In this document: positions 44,984 to 56,434 of the stretch, one piece after another | Layout of the letters: each line of letters starts with the position of its first letter | Numbering within the stretch: position 1 is the stretch's first letter | From: Galeopsis tetrahit | Taxonomy: Eukaryota; Streptophyta; Magnoliopsida; Lamiales; Lamiaceae | Direction: 5' to 3' | Length of the DNA: 64,000 nucleotides | NCBI GenBank assembly: GCA_963675135.1 | Contig: OY776131.1 | Coordinates: 31,787,381 to 31,851,380 of the forward strand | Notes under the pieces: model-generated | The model's input: the letters and a program-made list of their open reading frames with translations, nothing else | Database searches by the model: none | What the model was told of the DNA's origin: nothing | Program-made: the position numbers and the translations under genes

Positions 44984-45118
44984 TTTAGAGGAGTGTACAT
45001 TTTTCTCTTGACCTGGGTTTTGTCCCTAAGGAGGGTTTTCCCAGGCAAGGTGAGGAGTGTACATTTTTCTCTTGACCTGAGTTTTGTTCCTAAGAAGGGT
45101 TTTCCAGACAAGATTTTA
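44984..45118 (+). repeat. tandem duplication of about 66 bases
   Basis: A unit starting gaggagtgtacatttttctc, with cttgacctgggttttgt and gggttttcccaggcaag, appears twice with a few changes. It lies after the RNase H fragment, as in plant LINE 3' UTRs. Confidence 0.75.
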
Positions 45119-45395
45119 ATGGCACTCGGTTTGTGAGCTTAATTTTTAATTTTACACATTTAAATATTTTATTTTTAATAATAATTTTTACTATTTTTAG
45201 TGGGGGAAATAAATGACTAACGGCCCACGTGACTCTTTCCGTCAACCATTAACGGATTTGGAATTAAATATATCAAAAAAATTTATTTTTTTAAAAACAA
45301 ATGTATCAATTTTTTTACTTTTGGAATCAAAATTTAAAGTGTTGGTACCAAAACTAAGGGATATGAATGGTGGGATCAAAAGTGATTTTTTCTCA

Positions 45396-45629
45396 GGGTG
45401 GGTCTGCTATGGACTCGAGTGCATGTTATGCACCCTAGTCCATGTTGCACTTTTCAGTTTTACTGACTTACACTTTTTGGTAAATGGTGTTGCACTTTTC
45501 AATTATTAAACTGTATAATAATATTTTTAGTAATAAATGAAAAGTGCAACACCATTTACCAAAAAGTGTAAGTCGTGCAACATGAACTAGGGTGCATAAC
45601 ATGCACTCGAGTGCATACTAGACTTTACC
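45396..45629. mobile_element. MULE-like hairpin MITE (family M1), copy 1
   Basis: Nearly the whole element is one inverted repeat: tctgctatggactcgagtgc and tgttatgcaccctagt, then cttacactttttggtaaatg in the left arm, mirrored in the right arm with one short deletion. A perfect 9-bp duplication tttttctca is at 45387-45395 and 45630-45638. It sits inside the right terminus of the larger MULE. Confidence 0.85.
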
Positions 45630-45646
45630 TTTTTCTCATTCTTTGA

Positions 45647-46125
45647 AGTTTAATTATTGTATAATTTTAATGTTATTTAATATGATTAATTTGATACAGA
45701 CTTAGTTATTTTGTTTTAATTAATTAAATATGAATAAAAATAATAATGGCAGCATGTAATAGATAAGATTTATGAATTCAGAATATCTTTTTTTTGCAGA
45801 TAACATAAATTATAGCATCATTTTAATAGAAAAGAAAACGGGAAGCCGATTCTCTTGAACCAAATTCTCTTCTCCATGGCCAACTAATTATATTCTTTAA
45901 ATAGAGAATTATAAAATAATTCCAGATTTAAAAGGTAGTAATTCAGCCATTTGATTTGATGAATATAACTTTGAGTGAGTGGTCGAAAAATAATCATGTT
46001 TATAGTTGATCATCAACATCACCTTATCCATCTCGATGTTTCAATCTTATACTTCACTAACCACTATCTTTAATACTCCATTGGTGCGGAACCCGAAATT
46101 TTAGATCGGACCCCAATTAATATTA
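45647..46125. other. AT-rich intergenic DNA
   Basis: Nothing recognised. Confidence 0.5.
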
Positions 46126-46401
46126 CTCCCTCCGTCTAATTCCGGGCACGAGTTTTAATGAATATTGATTAGTTTATTCATAAATTAGATAAGTTGAAGG
46201 TATAATAGGGGTATTGTAGGGTCCATTTATAAATAAATGATTGTTTATGAATAAAGTGAATGACAAAGTGGGTAAATAAGTGATATTAGGAGGGTGAAGA
46301 TAAAATAGTATGAATAGTATTGTTTCTAAAAAGGGTATGAGCATAATAAAATTGGACTACCAAAAAAGGAAAGTGAGAATAATAAAATTGGACGGAGGGA
46401 G
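46126..46401. mobile_element. Stowaway MITE (family B)
   Basis: ctccctccgtctaattccgg at the left and ttggacggagggag at the right, between TA at 46124-46125 and 46402-46403. Family B contains gaatattgattagtttattc and recurs at 56699-56990 and, broken up, at 47981-50519. Confidence 0.88.
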
Positions 46402-46410
46402 TACTATATA

Positions 46411-47438
46411 GGGTGAGACTATTAACACCCCATACAAATTACAATGTTATATACACTTCAAATGTTAAACACACCCCCACTAAAATTTAAAAATCATATT
46501 TTATTACTAAACATACCTCAATTCTTTACTATTTGCCCTTTTAACACTTGAAACAAAATACAAATTAAATAAAAACTAAAATAACATTATTAAAATTAAC
46601 TAAATCTTAAAAATATATAAATTTAAAAAAAAAATTATCATCGAAAAAAAAAAGTTTAAAAATATTTTAAAAAATCAAATAAATATTAAAAAAATATTTG
46701 AATGAAAAAAATCAATTTAAAAATTTAAAACATTATGAAAATCAACTAAAATTTTAAAATAATTAAATTAATTTTTTAATTAAATCTGAACAAAATTAAA
46801 TAAAATTTAAAAATAACTAAATTAAAAACATCAATTTAAGAATCCGAAAATTTGATAAACTAAATAAATAAGAGAAAGAAAAATCAATTCAATCTTTAAA
46901 AAAATACTAAATTAAAAAAAAATCAAATATAAAATAAAAATCTTCAAAAATAAATTAAACCTACAAAAAATTTAAAAATATTAAAAACTCAACTAAATCT
47001 TCAAAACTTATTTAATTAATTAATTTTTGAAGATTTAGATGATTTTTTAAAAAATATATTTTTGAGTTATTTATCTTTTTATATTAATTTGATTTTTTAA
47101 TTTTTTAATTGTTTTTTAATTTAAATATTTTTTTACAGTTTATTAAATATTTTTACGGTTTTATTTATATTTAATTGATTTATAAATTTTTTTATTTGAT
47201 TATTTTTATTTATTTATTTTTGAATATTTTCATATTTTATTAAATCATCTCAGTTTTTTTTTTAAAAAAAAATTAATTTGTTTATTATTTTAAACATTTT
47301 TTTGACTTCTTTAAAATATTTTAAATTTTAATTATATTTTTTCAAATTATTTTGCTCTTTATTTATATAAGGATTACTTAGTCATTTTATCCATATCTAT
47401 TTTTGTCTTTAAAATAATGGGGTGTTAATAGCCCACCC
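46411..47438. mobile_element. MULE-like foldback element with 9-bp duplication
   Basis: gggtgagactattaacaccc at the left and the complement gggtgggctattaacacccc at the right, flanked by tactatata at 46402-46410 and 47439-47447. The target includes the TA next to the Stowaway end. The interior is extremely AT-rich, with a few long inverted stretches; no ORF. Confidence 0.8.
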
Positions 47439-47447
47439 TACTATATA

Positions 47448-47980
47448 TAAACGTAATAGACAAAAATTTCAGGTACACAAGTATTACTCAACATAATAAT
47501 ATTATACTTATCAAATAATTTCATTCTGTTTAAAAAATAAAATAAATCATTCTATTAATTTAAATAACAAATTGACTTTTAAGTCATTATGTTTTGAAGG
47601 AACGTTTGATTGTTTCGATTCAGAAGATATAATACAGTGCCAAAATTGCTAAAATAATATTATTGTCATAAAAAAAACAAATTAATAATCTTCTTTTTTT
47701 AATTGAAAATAATGTTTTTAATCATTACTAATATATATTTATAAAATAAAAATATGTATAAAAAATCGGACACACCAATTTCAACACAATTCAATTAGTA
47801 TGAAATGAATAAAACTTTTGAACAATGAAAAGGAAAAGAATAAAGAGCAAGGAATTTAACTCTGGTTTGACAAAAGGAAGACTAATTTAATTTGCAACCA
47901 ACCACTAAGCTAACATTAATTAAGAAACATACTACTACAATATATCAAATTTGTAGGGGCCCAATGACCCGAGGCCTATG
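47448..47980. other. AT-rich intergenic DNA
   Basis: Nothing recognised. Confidence 0.5.
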
Positions 47981-48357
47981 TCCTTCCGTAACTGATTATC
48001 CGAACACGAGTTTTAATAAATATTGATTAATTTATATATAAAGTAGATAAATTGATAGTATAATGAAGTATTCAATTATAAATAAAAATAATTATTTATG
48101 AATAAAGTGAATATTAATTTAAAATGATAAAGTCTAGCGCATGCACTCGAGTGCATGTTATGCACCCTAGTCCATATTGTACTTTAGTTTTACTGACTTA
48201 CACTTTTTGGTAAATGGTGTTACACTTTTCAATTATTACTAAAAATATTATTATACAGTTTAATAATTGAAAAGTGCAACACCATTTACCAAAAAGTGTA
48301 AGTCAGTAAAACTGAAAAGTGCAACATGAACTATGATGCATAACATGCACTCGAGCC

Positions 48358-50011
48358 TAGGGGTGAAAACGGATCGGATACGGACGGATAGTGCTTATAC
48401 CGTATCCTAAACCATATTTTTTTCTCGAATTCGGAGTCGGATACGGAAAAGTCGGATTCGGATACGAATTCGGAATATTCGATATACGGATACGGAACGA
48501 ATATCGGACGAATCCGGGCCGGATTCGAATAACTATAGTCGGATAATATATTTCAAATGGAAATCATCAAAATGTGATTGAAACACATAAAAAATCAACA
48601 AACATGAAATCATCAAAATATATCCTTAGTAAACATCACCACTTTAGGCTAGTCTTATATGAAATATTGCATATATGCATTTCAGTCATTCACACACATG
48701 TTCTTTATAAATACACCCACAAGCTTAATTCACACACACAATTTTTATAAATACACTAACAAACTTAATTCACACACATTTTTTATAAATACACCCACTA
48801 ACAACTTAATTCGAAATTTTTAATCCGTTTATTTTACTCGTTTCTGTGATTTTTTTATCTTTTATTTTATTGTCGAACGCGGGATATTAAATGTAGTAAT
48901 TCAAATTGTAATATGTAGTAATACACATTATTTTATGTAGTAATAACACAAACGATTTATATAATAATACAAATTTTTTTTAATTAGTAACACGTTTTTT
49001 CTAGTGTTTTTATTGATGTAGTAACATATATTATCGAATGTAGTAAACACAATAATCATGTTGTAATACAAAAGGTTTTATTGTGGGATGATGCGAAAAA
49101 TATTAGATAATTTGATAAAGTTACATATAGTAACAAACGTCTATTCAATGTAGTAATTCAAACTGTAGTATGTAGTAACATATAATTTGTTATGTAGTAA
49201 AACAAATTATTACATGTAGTAATAACACAATTTTATATAGTAATACTGATTCTTTTATATTTTTATATCTTTTTATTGATTAAGTAACCCACATTATAAT
49301 ATATAGTAACATATAATATTGCATATAGTAAGATATATTATTGCACGTAATACAAAATAACATTGACCCATAATAATTAGTATTAAAGAATATTTAAAGA
49401 AATATAAAATATTTAAGGATTAAGGTCATCGTAAATTGCAGCGTGCGGCCTGAGGTGACCGAAAACTGCTCGGAGAAGACGACCATGTTCAATTTCGGTC
49501 AGTGGGTGCATTTATAAAAAATGTGGGTGTGAATTGAGCTGTCAGTGGGTGTATTTATAAAAAATGTGTGTGTGAATTAAGCTTGTGGGTGTATTTATAA
49601 AAAATGTGTGTGAATTAAGTTTGTGGGTGTATTTATAAAAAACATGTGTGTGAATGACTGAAATGCATGTATGCAATATTGCATATAAGTTTTTGTGCAC
49701 CACTTTTTAGTTTTTAATAAGGCCCAATAATGTTATAAGTTATAATAGAGCTTTAATAAAATTAATATAAAATATAAAATAAAATATATTAAAAAATTCG
49801 GGTATCCGGATTTATTATCCGGATAATATTCGATAAAATATGGGAAAACTCGAATACGGTCGGATATTATGTATTCCGAATCCGAATCCGAAGTCAACTA
49901 TCCGTATCCGAATCCGTATCCGCCCGGATACTAAATTTTTATACCGAATTCGTATCCGATCGGATACGGTTTCGGATCGATCGGGAAATATCCGATCCGT
50001 TTTCACTCCTA
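48358..50011. mobile_element. hAT-like element with 8-bp duplication
   Basis: Ends taggggtgaaaacggatcgg and the complement taggagtgaaaacggatcgg, with repeated cggatacgg words just inside. An 8-bp duplication ctcgagcc is at 48350-48357 and 50012-50019, the size made by hAT transposases. The coding-free interior is enlarged by an inserted MULE-like element. Confidence 0.88.
48646..49697. mobile_element. MULE-like element nested in the hAT element
   Basis: Long inverted arms: cttatatgaaatattgcata and the complement of the right end cttatatgcaatattgcata, then cattcacacacatg and repeated units ataaatacacccacaa..cttaattcacacaca in both arms. A 9-bp duplication caccacttt is at 48637-48645 and 49698-49706. 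The interior has many tgtagtaa words and one GC-richer stretch near 49440-49490; no ORF of note. Confidence 0.8.
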
Positions 50012-50072
50012 CTCGAGCCCATAGCAGACCAACCCATTTAAAATAAAGTGAATATTAATTTGAGTAAATAAG

Positions 50073-50438
50073 GGGATAAAAGTCAATTAAATATATAGTT
50101 TTTCACTTTTTTTTTTTTTTTTTGAAATGGTTTAAAAAAATTAAATATACTAATTTAGTTTTTTTTTACAATTTATTCTATTTTGATCTCAAAAAGTTAA
50201 ATTTATCAATTTAGTCCAATTTTTTTTACAATTTATTATGTTTTGATCTCAAAAGGTTAAATATACCAATATAATGTAGGTATATTACATTATATTGGTA
50301 TATTTAACCTTTTGAGATCAAAACATAATAAATTGTAAAAAGAATTTGATTGAACTGGTGCATTTAAGTATTTAACTATTTTAAGATCATTTTTAAAAAA
50401 GTTGAAAGTTATAAAACTCTAAATTGGCTTTTATCCCC
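50073..50438. mobile_element. MULE-like foldback element containing a perfect 56-bp inverted repeat
   Basis: Outer ends gggataaaagtcaatt and the complement gggataaaagccaattt; flanking gtaaataag (50064-50072) and gtaaataat (50439-50447) agree in 8 of 9 bases. Inside, 50223-50278 and 50286-50341 are exact reverse complements, 56 bases each, with a 7-base loop ggtatat. The left arm region also has an imperfect direct copy (about 50155-50215). Confidence 0.75.
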
Positions 50439-50642
50439 GTAAATAATGATTGAAGGTAAGGATAAAAAAATGGAAATAGTATTATTTTTTAAAAATCAGC
50501 ATAATGAAATTGGAGGGAATACATAATATATCAGTGATGATTTATAAAATTATTATCACACATGTTTTGTGAATCAAAATTCATTTAGATACTAGTGTAC
50601 TGTATAACTTTTACTGTCTTTTTTCCAATATGTAAATTAATA

Positions 50643-50935
50643 CTCTTTCCTCCAATTTTTATTGGAACATTTGCTAAAAAATTTTATTCAATTATCATTG
50701 GAACATTTGACACCTACTCCAAACTCCGTTAAAAATCTCCCTTAATATCTACTTATTTACACTTTATGTCATTACTTTTTACACACAAACAAAATATTAT
50801 TTCTCCAATAAAATTTAAATACCCATAATATCTCTCCTAAAAGTTAACTTTATCATCTTTAATATACTAATAAACAATTCTACATTAAATCTCGTGCAAA
50901 CAATAAATGTTTCATTAATAATGAGACGAATGGAG
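50643..50935. mobile_element. Stowaway-like MITE, diverged
   Basis: ctctttcctccaatttttat at the left after TA, and gagacgaatggag before TA at 50936-50937. Subterminal attggaacattt words match in inverted order. Confidence 0.5.
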
Positions 50936-51059
50936 TAATAGATTTATTGATTTATTTTCATAAATCACTAATTGATCTGATTTTAGTCTTAAAGTCGATG
51001 AAATTTAAGGTACACCATCATTATTATTTTTTGAAAGAAAACACCACAAAGACTCAAAA
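50936..51059. other. short AT-rich spacer
   Basis: Nothing recognised. Confidence 0.4.
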
Positions 51060-51540
51060 CGTACATGACGTATTAGGAAGGTGTTCCGCACAAGACAAAA
51101 GTACGACCCAACAATAGGGACTAGGATAGTTCCTTACAACCCGCGCAATAGAGTGCGTCATAGTATTGACTTTATGATTAATCCAAACAATCCTACAAGG
51201 TTGGATACATACTACCCGCTAGGTGTTTGAAGCTTCCACCATATTTTCGAAAGTTGTATGATCGCGGTTGATGAAGAATTAAAAACATCCACACCAAATA
51301 CATTGTTTGCATCCATATCTACAATAACATTTTGAATCTTCATCTCCTTAATCCACGAAAGTACTTCAAATAGTCCAATTGCTTCTCCCTTGTCCCACTG
51401 ATCAATATACCCCTGACTTGATAATCGATCTACTACAACTATGCACCCTATTTTCGTCTCGCAAACACATACCAATTAACGCCCACCCCCTTAGAATCTA
51501 CGAAGAATCCCACATCAATATTAAATCTTAATATTTGGTG
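51060..51540 (-). pseudogene. LINE-type RNase H fragment
   Basis: The minus strand has WDKGEAIGLFEVLSWIKEMK and VIVDMDANNVFGVDVF, then IVWINHKVNTMTHSIARVV, the RNase H (RVT_3) order of plant LINE ORF2 (acidic E of the helix, D of the next strand, and the final NxxAHxxA-like helix). Frame breaks lie near both ends. An isolated fragment with no reverse transcriptase. Confidence 0.65.
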
Positions 51541-51824
51541 GGGGGAGATAAATTTTATACCGCATATGTAAAAAATGTATTTGAGAATAACGCGATTTTG
51601 AAATTAAAATTGAATTAATTAAAGAGTTATAAGATTGAAGTGATAGTTTCGAACTTTTTTGGAATCCTTTGATGAGGAAACAATGAGACATAGTATGAAA
51701 AAATAAAGTGTCGTATTTATGAAAACTGAAAATAAATTTTGGTGATCTAAAAGCAATAAAACATTGTTGATGGATAATGCTATCATGCATGTATTAATTA
51801 TACAGAGTATTCATTAGGAGGTAT
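51541..51824. other. intergenic DNA
   Basis: Nothing recognised. Confidence 0.4.
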
Positions 51825-52063
51825 GGTCTGCTATGGACTCGAGTGCATGTTGTGCACCTTAGTTCATGTTGCACTTTTCAGTTTTAGTGACTTACACTTT
51901 TTGATAAATTGTGTTGCACTTTTCAATTATTAAACTGTATAATAATATTTTTAGTAATAGTGACTTACACTTTTTAGTAATATTGTGTTGTACTTTTCAG
52001 TTTAATAACATACACTTTTCTTTAGACTAGGGTAATATGCACTCGAGTGCATACTAGACTTTG
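51825..52063. mobile_element. MULE-like hairpin MITE (family M1), copy 3, rearranged
   Basis: The left arm matches copies 1 and 2 (tctgctatggactcgagtgc). The right arm is scrambled by an internal duplication of agtaatagtgacttacactt-like sequence, but ends with actcgagtgcatactagac as in copy 1. The target duplication is not clear. Confidence 0.7.
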
Positions 52064-52439
52064 GTGTTTTAATTTAATTTAATTTTATTTTTAAACCGAG
52101 TCTAATATAATAAAAATAGATTTTAATTTCAAATAGATGATGTCACCTGTGATCACCGCTTTCGTAAAGGCATACAATATTTTTCATTTTTGTGATGATT
52201 GTTTGCTTCTTTCACTGTAATTCTAAAACAAGAACCTTAAAAGCTAGTACAATCTTCTCAACAACAAATAATGCCATTTACATGCACATGCCTCGATTAT
52301 CCCCTTCCTCCACGTCACAGCTACTTTTTGACGTTTTCACACAGTTCTTTCTTGTTTTTATCTCTAAATTTCTTCCTTATAATATTATTCATATGTAGTA
52401 GTGCTAGTGTATACTACAGACTAAAGAGTGAATGAATTG

Positions 52440-54557
52440 ATGACGACGGAGATTGCTGAAAATGGGCCGTTTCAGGAAATCAGCCGGGAAGACGACGCCG
52501 GAGCTACCTTTGTGTTGCAATCCAAAGGTACATTCGTTATATATCAGATCAATTATTTGGTGATTTCTGTTCTGTTCTGTTCTGTTATATGATGAATTTG
52601 AGTGAGAATTCATATTTGCACAACAGATGTATGATACAATGACTAAAAGAAAAACACTATAAATTTGTCAGGCACGTGGTGGCACGCGGGGTTCCATTTG
52701 ACGACGGCGATTGTGGGGCCGACGATACTGACGCTGCCGTACGCTTTCCGGGGGCTGGGATGGGGCTTAGGGGTCCTCTGCTTAACGGTGATGGGAGCCG
52801 TGACCTTCTACTCCTATTATCTCATGTCTTTAGTGCTTGACCACTGTGAGAAGGCCGGCCGCCGCCACATACGCTTCCGTGAACTCGCCGCTGACGTCTT
52901 AGGTACTTTTTCATGCCATTCATTCTTTCTTAATTACTCTCTTGGTTGATACACGTTTTTGGTTTTCTTTTAAGCAACAAATAATCTTATCAAGCTACTA
53001 AAACTTGATTGAAAATTATGTACTTCCTCTGTTCACACTTATGCAGTTTTCTTTGTGTAAAAAGTAGATGTGTAAAATAAAAGTTGAAGGAGTTATTAGT
53101 GTGCATATTAAGTGTGGACGGAGGGATCAGCTTTTTTGTGGGAAGAGAGATTTGGGGTTGAGTTTGTTGGATGATTTGTAATAGGTTCAGGATGGATGTT
53201 CTACATGGTGGTTATCATTCAGACGGCGATTAATACGGGCATTGGTATTGGAGCCATTTTGCTTGCAGGGGAATGCCTCCAGGTATGGTCATGGTAGTCT
53301 CATTCTAAGCTGTGTTTCATTCATTGAGTTCTGATGTTGTGTTTGGACATCACAGATTCTGTATTCAAACCTGTCTCCAGATGGTGCTCTGAAACTATAT
53401 CACTTCATAGCAATGGTGACTGTAGTTATGATATGTCTGTCTCAATTTCCTAGCTTCCATTCCCTCAGGCACATTAACTTCGCCTCCCTGCTTCTCAGTT
53501 TGGGCTATACGTTTCTCGTCGTTGGAGCTTGCATTAACGCTGGTAAACTTATGTCATAAGCAACTTTCTTTAAATTTCTTTGTCCAAAAACTCCAACCAC
53601 CATTTTGAATTAATCTGAACAATTGTGATCAGGTATCTCCAGAAATGCACCGCCAAGGGACTATAAGTTGGAATCATCAGAATCATCAAGGGTGTTCAGT
53701 GCTTTCACTTCCATATCCATAATAGCTGCCATTTTTGGGAATGGTATACTACCTGAAATACAGGTAATTTCATTGGTATATACTATAATTAGTCCAAGTA
53801 TCAATTAATTATCAGAAACTTACATTTAATTTTCCGTTTTTTAAGGCAACACTGGCCCCACCAGCCACCGGGAAGATGGCGAAAGGCTTAATCATGTGTT
53901 ACACTGTAGTTTTCGTGACCTGCTACTCTGCTGCAGTTTCTGGATACTGGGTATTTGGTAATAAATCTAATTCAAATATTCTCAAAAGCTTGATGCCTGA
54001 TGTGGGACCTACGTTGGCACCCGTCTGGGTTTTAGGGCTCGCCATTGTATTCATTCTGCTTCAACTCTTCGCCATAGGCCTCGTAAGATTTCCATATCAT
54101 GCAAATTGATTAAAATTGGAAAAAAATCATGAGTGTATCTATATCATTGATCAACTCCATATATCAGGTTTATTCTCAAGTAGCTTATGAGATAATGGAA
54201 AAGAAATCAGCTGATGTGAATGAGGGCATGTTCTCCAAACGAAACTTGATCCCAAGGATAATTCTTCGTTCAATGTACGTGATATTTTGTGGATTCATTG
54301 CTGCGATGATACCTTTCTTTGGCGACATAAATGGCATAGCAGGCGCCATTGGCTTCATCCCTCTAGATTTTGTTCTCCCCATGCTTCTTTACAACATCAC
54401 GTATAAACCAACTAAATCATCGGTCGCGTATTGGATCAACAACTCTATCATCATAGTCTTCACATGTGTGGGGATGTTGGGCACATTTTCTTCTACAAGG
54501 CAGCTTGTTAAAGATGCTAAAAAGTTCAAGCTTTTTAGCAGCGATGTGGTCGATTGA
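52440..54557 (+). CDS. GABA transporter 1-like amino acid permease, seven exons
   Basis: Membrane permease of the amino acid/auxin permease (AAAP) family; relatives carry GABA and other amino acids with protons across the plasma membrane. Exons 52440-52527, 52672-52902, 53185-53282, 53356-53542, 53633-53763, 53846-54082 and 54168-54557 join with GT-AG ends in consistent phase to 453 residues. Residues 30-60 show GTWWHAGFHLTTAIVGPTIL and LPYAFRGLGWG, the signature of the GAT1 group. Hydrophobic segments throughout suggest 9-11 membrane spans. FGDINGIAGAIGFIPLDFVL lies near the C-terminus. The cytosolic N-terminus is about 28 residues. Family length is about 450, so the gene looks complete. The second intron holds a small Stowaway-like remnant. 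Substrate inferred from family only. Confidence 0.9.
53023..53126. mobile_element. short Stowaway-like remnant in GABA transporter intron 2
   Basis: cttcctctgttcacacttat at the left and aagtgtggacggaggga at the right are inverted copies; TA precedes the left end. About 104 bases. Confidence 0.5.
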
Positions 54558-54772
54558 GTTGAGGTTCAAATTGGAGTTGCTCCAATCTTTCATTGTCAGT
54601 TTGTTCATAGTTTTGCTGTCCTTTTCCAGTTGAAGGTAAATATGGTAGAAATGAATAAAAGATGTATGATAATATATTTCTGCCATTTTCACCTGTATTT
54701 TCTTTAAAGAGTAAATAGTGCAAATTAAAAGAAAACACAAATGGAAATGGACTATTAAAGAGTTCGGTTGGT
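54558..54772 (+). other. 3' flank of the GABA transporter gene
   Basis: Likely 3' UTR; aataaa-type signals occur near 54650. No coding sequence seen. Confidence 0.4.
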
Positions 54773-54917
54773 TGGAGTTGCTTTCAGCAGGAATCAAACT
54801 CATGACGTATGGGCGTGAGCTTTAAGGCTCTGATAACGTGAAAAAATTATGTCAATCTAAAAGTTTAAACTTGCAGAGAAATGGTGAATAAATTATTGTA
54901 TATTAATTTTCTAATTA
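54773..54917 (-). mobile_element. TRIM-like piece, LTR plus leader
   Basis: 54839-54917 matches the 78-base LTR at 28496-28573 (aaaattatgtc..atctaaaag, ttaattttctaatta). Left of it the leader gctttcagcaggaatc..gggcgtgagc..ggctctgata is shared with the copies at 28496 and 59881. The primer site is mutated (ttatcagagcc). Confidence 0.6.
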
Positions 54918-55376
54918 CTGTAATGTCAATTTGTGAAGTTTATTAACGTGACATGTAACATAAAACGACATAAGTTGAAGGTCCTCCATCCCTTACTTAC
55001 GAGTTACGACCCATAACTTTTAATTTAGTGTATGAAAAATTGTTTATTAGTATTATGAAAGAGAAAAGTGAGGGTAGTAAAGACTTTTTAATTTTATGAG
55101 GAGTAAGAAGGCGTTTGCAAACTCTATTAACAACTTAGAAATACTTATTAGAAGTTAAAGTTGTTAGGGTGCAGCTTTAAAAAAAAAATTATATGTCCCC
55201 TCCAATTGAGTTTGTAAACACCCCCTAAAAATGTTTTTTAGTATGAATAAAATGATGTCATTTGATATAATATTGAAATATTTTAAAGAGGTGGTTAAAA
55301 TATTTTTTTTATTATTTTAAGTATGGATCATTAAGTAAAAAATACTACAAAAAAGGATAAAACGACATTAGGTATT
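54918..55376. other. AT-rich intergenic DNA
   Basis: Nothing recognised. Confidence 0.4.
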
Positions 55377-55377
55377 A

Positions 55378-55484
55378 CTCCATCTGTCTAAAAAAAAATA
55401 TTCAAAAGTGAATTATTTAAATGAAATAAACATGTCTTTTGTAAACAAAAAAAGAAATGAACACATTTTTTGTGAACGGAGTGA
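55378..55484. mobile_element. short Stowaway-like remnant
   Basis: ctccatctgtct after TA, and gtgaacggagtg at the right. About 107 bases, diverged. Confidence 0.4.
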
Positions 55485-55646
55485 ATAACTAGTAGATAGA
55501 GTGAGGAGTATTACTCAACCAATCAAGGACCCATTTAGGTATGGGTAGGGTTATTTACACCTCCTGATTTCGGTAGACACACTCCCCTCATATTATTTTT
55601 TTTAAAATAATTGTGAAATGTCTAAAATGTCTTTAATAGACGTAAT

Positions 55647-55961
55647 TAGGGCTGTTACACGAACCGAGCCGCTCGTGAGCTCGGCTCGGCTCGGCTCGAT
55701 AAGGCTCGACTCGTTCGCTAAATGAGCCGAGCTCGAGCTCGTTAGATACTCGATTTATTAACGAGCCGGCTCGAGCTCGATTTGTTAGGCTCGATATCTA
55801 ATTTTTTTCTTTAAATTTCATTAGGCTCGTTAGGCTCGGCTCGATAGGCTCGTTAGACCCTTTAGCGAGTCGAGCCGAGCTCGTTTCTTAGCTCGTCAAT
55901 GTTATCGAGCCGAGCCAAGCTCGAACCTCAAATACTCGGCTCGGCTCGAATAACAGCCCTA
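55647..55961. mobile_element. hAT-like MITE with 8-bp duplication
   Basis: tagggctgttacacgaaccg at the left and the complement tagggctgttattcgagccg at the right; dense ctcggctcg and gagccgagc words inside. An 8-bp duplication gacgtaat is at 55639-55646 and 55962-55969. Confidence 0.88.
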
Positions 55962-56434
55962 GACGTAATAACCCTTTTAGTAAATACACCCACTGTTCTA
56001 TTTTTTTTTTTCATCCCTACCCCTTCCCACCGACGGCGCTGCTGCTTCCTACTCCTCCACGCTGCCGCCCTTCATGTACGGGCAAGCTAGATACAAAAAA
56101 TTTAGAGAAAACTACGAAAATTACCAATCTTTACTCATAAAATTAATTTATGAAACTGGAAAGAAGAATACAATGATGATTTTCACATTTAATTTAAAAT
56201 ATACAAGTTTTCAACAAACCAATGTTAAAATTTAAGTTACTTCTCGACTAAAAAGTGTCTTAATTTGAGTTATTTTTTATAAACTAGCATCAAAATTTGC
56301 ATTGTTTGGGAAAAAAAAATAAGAATTTAAAAAATTCAAAAAAATTTCGAAACAAATACAATATTTCGGTAAAAAATGATCAAAAACTTCAATATTTTTT
56401 TGGCAAAAAAAGGTAAAAAAAATCCACAATTTTT

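Larger units (their letters stand above)
43522..45637. mobile_element. Mutator-like element carrying a LINE RNase H fragment
   Basis: Inverted termini of about 100 bases: left agagaaaaattcactcttga and the complement of the right end gagaaaaaatcacttttgat, both continuing tcccaccat. A 9-bp duplication attctttga is at 43513-43521 and 45638-45646. The right terminus is interrupted by a smaller MITE (45396-45629). No transposase; the interior holds an RNase H-like fragment (44555-44950). Confidence 0.75.
48126..50035. mobile_element. MULE-like hairpin MITE (family M1), copy 2, split by an hAT element
   Basis: The left arm and most of the right arm are at 48126-48357. The end of the right arm, ctcgagcccatagcagacc, is at 50012-50030, after an hAT element. 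A 9-bp duplication atttaaaat is at 48117-48125 and 50036-50044. Confidence 0.85.
47981..50519. mobile_element. Stowaway MITE (family B) broken by nested insertions
   Basis: Its pieces are 47981-48125, about 50036-50072 and 50439-50519, which line up in order with 46126-46401: cgagttttaataaatattga, gaataaagtgaat, gtaaataa, aataatgaaattggaggga-like end. Insertions 48126-50035 and 50073-50438 separate them. A short tandem duplication around aataaagtgaatattaattt is present at the first break. Confidence 0.7.

Noticed and set aside
49815..50046. Arg/Ile-rich ORFs in both strands
   Set aside because: Produced by cggatacgg repeats in the hAT terminus.
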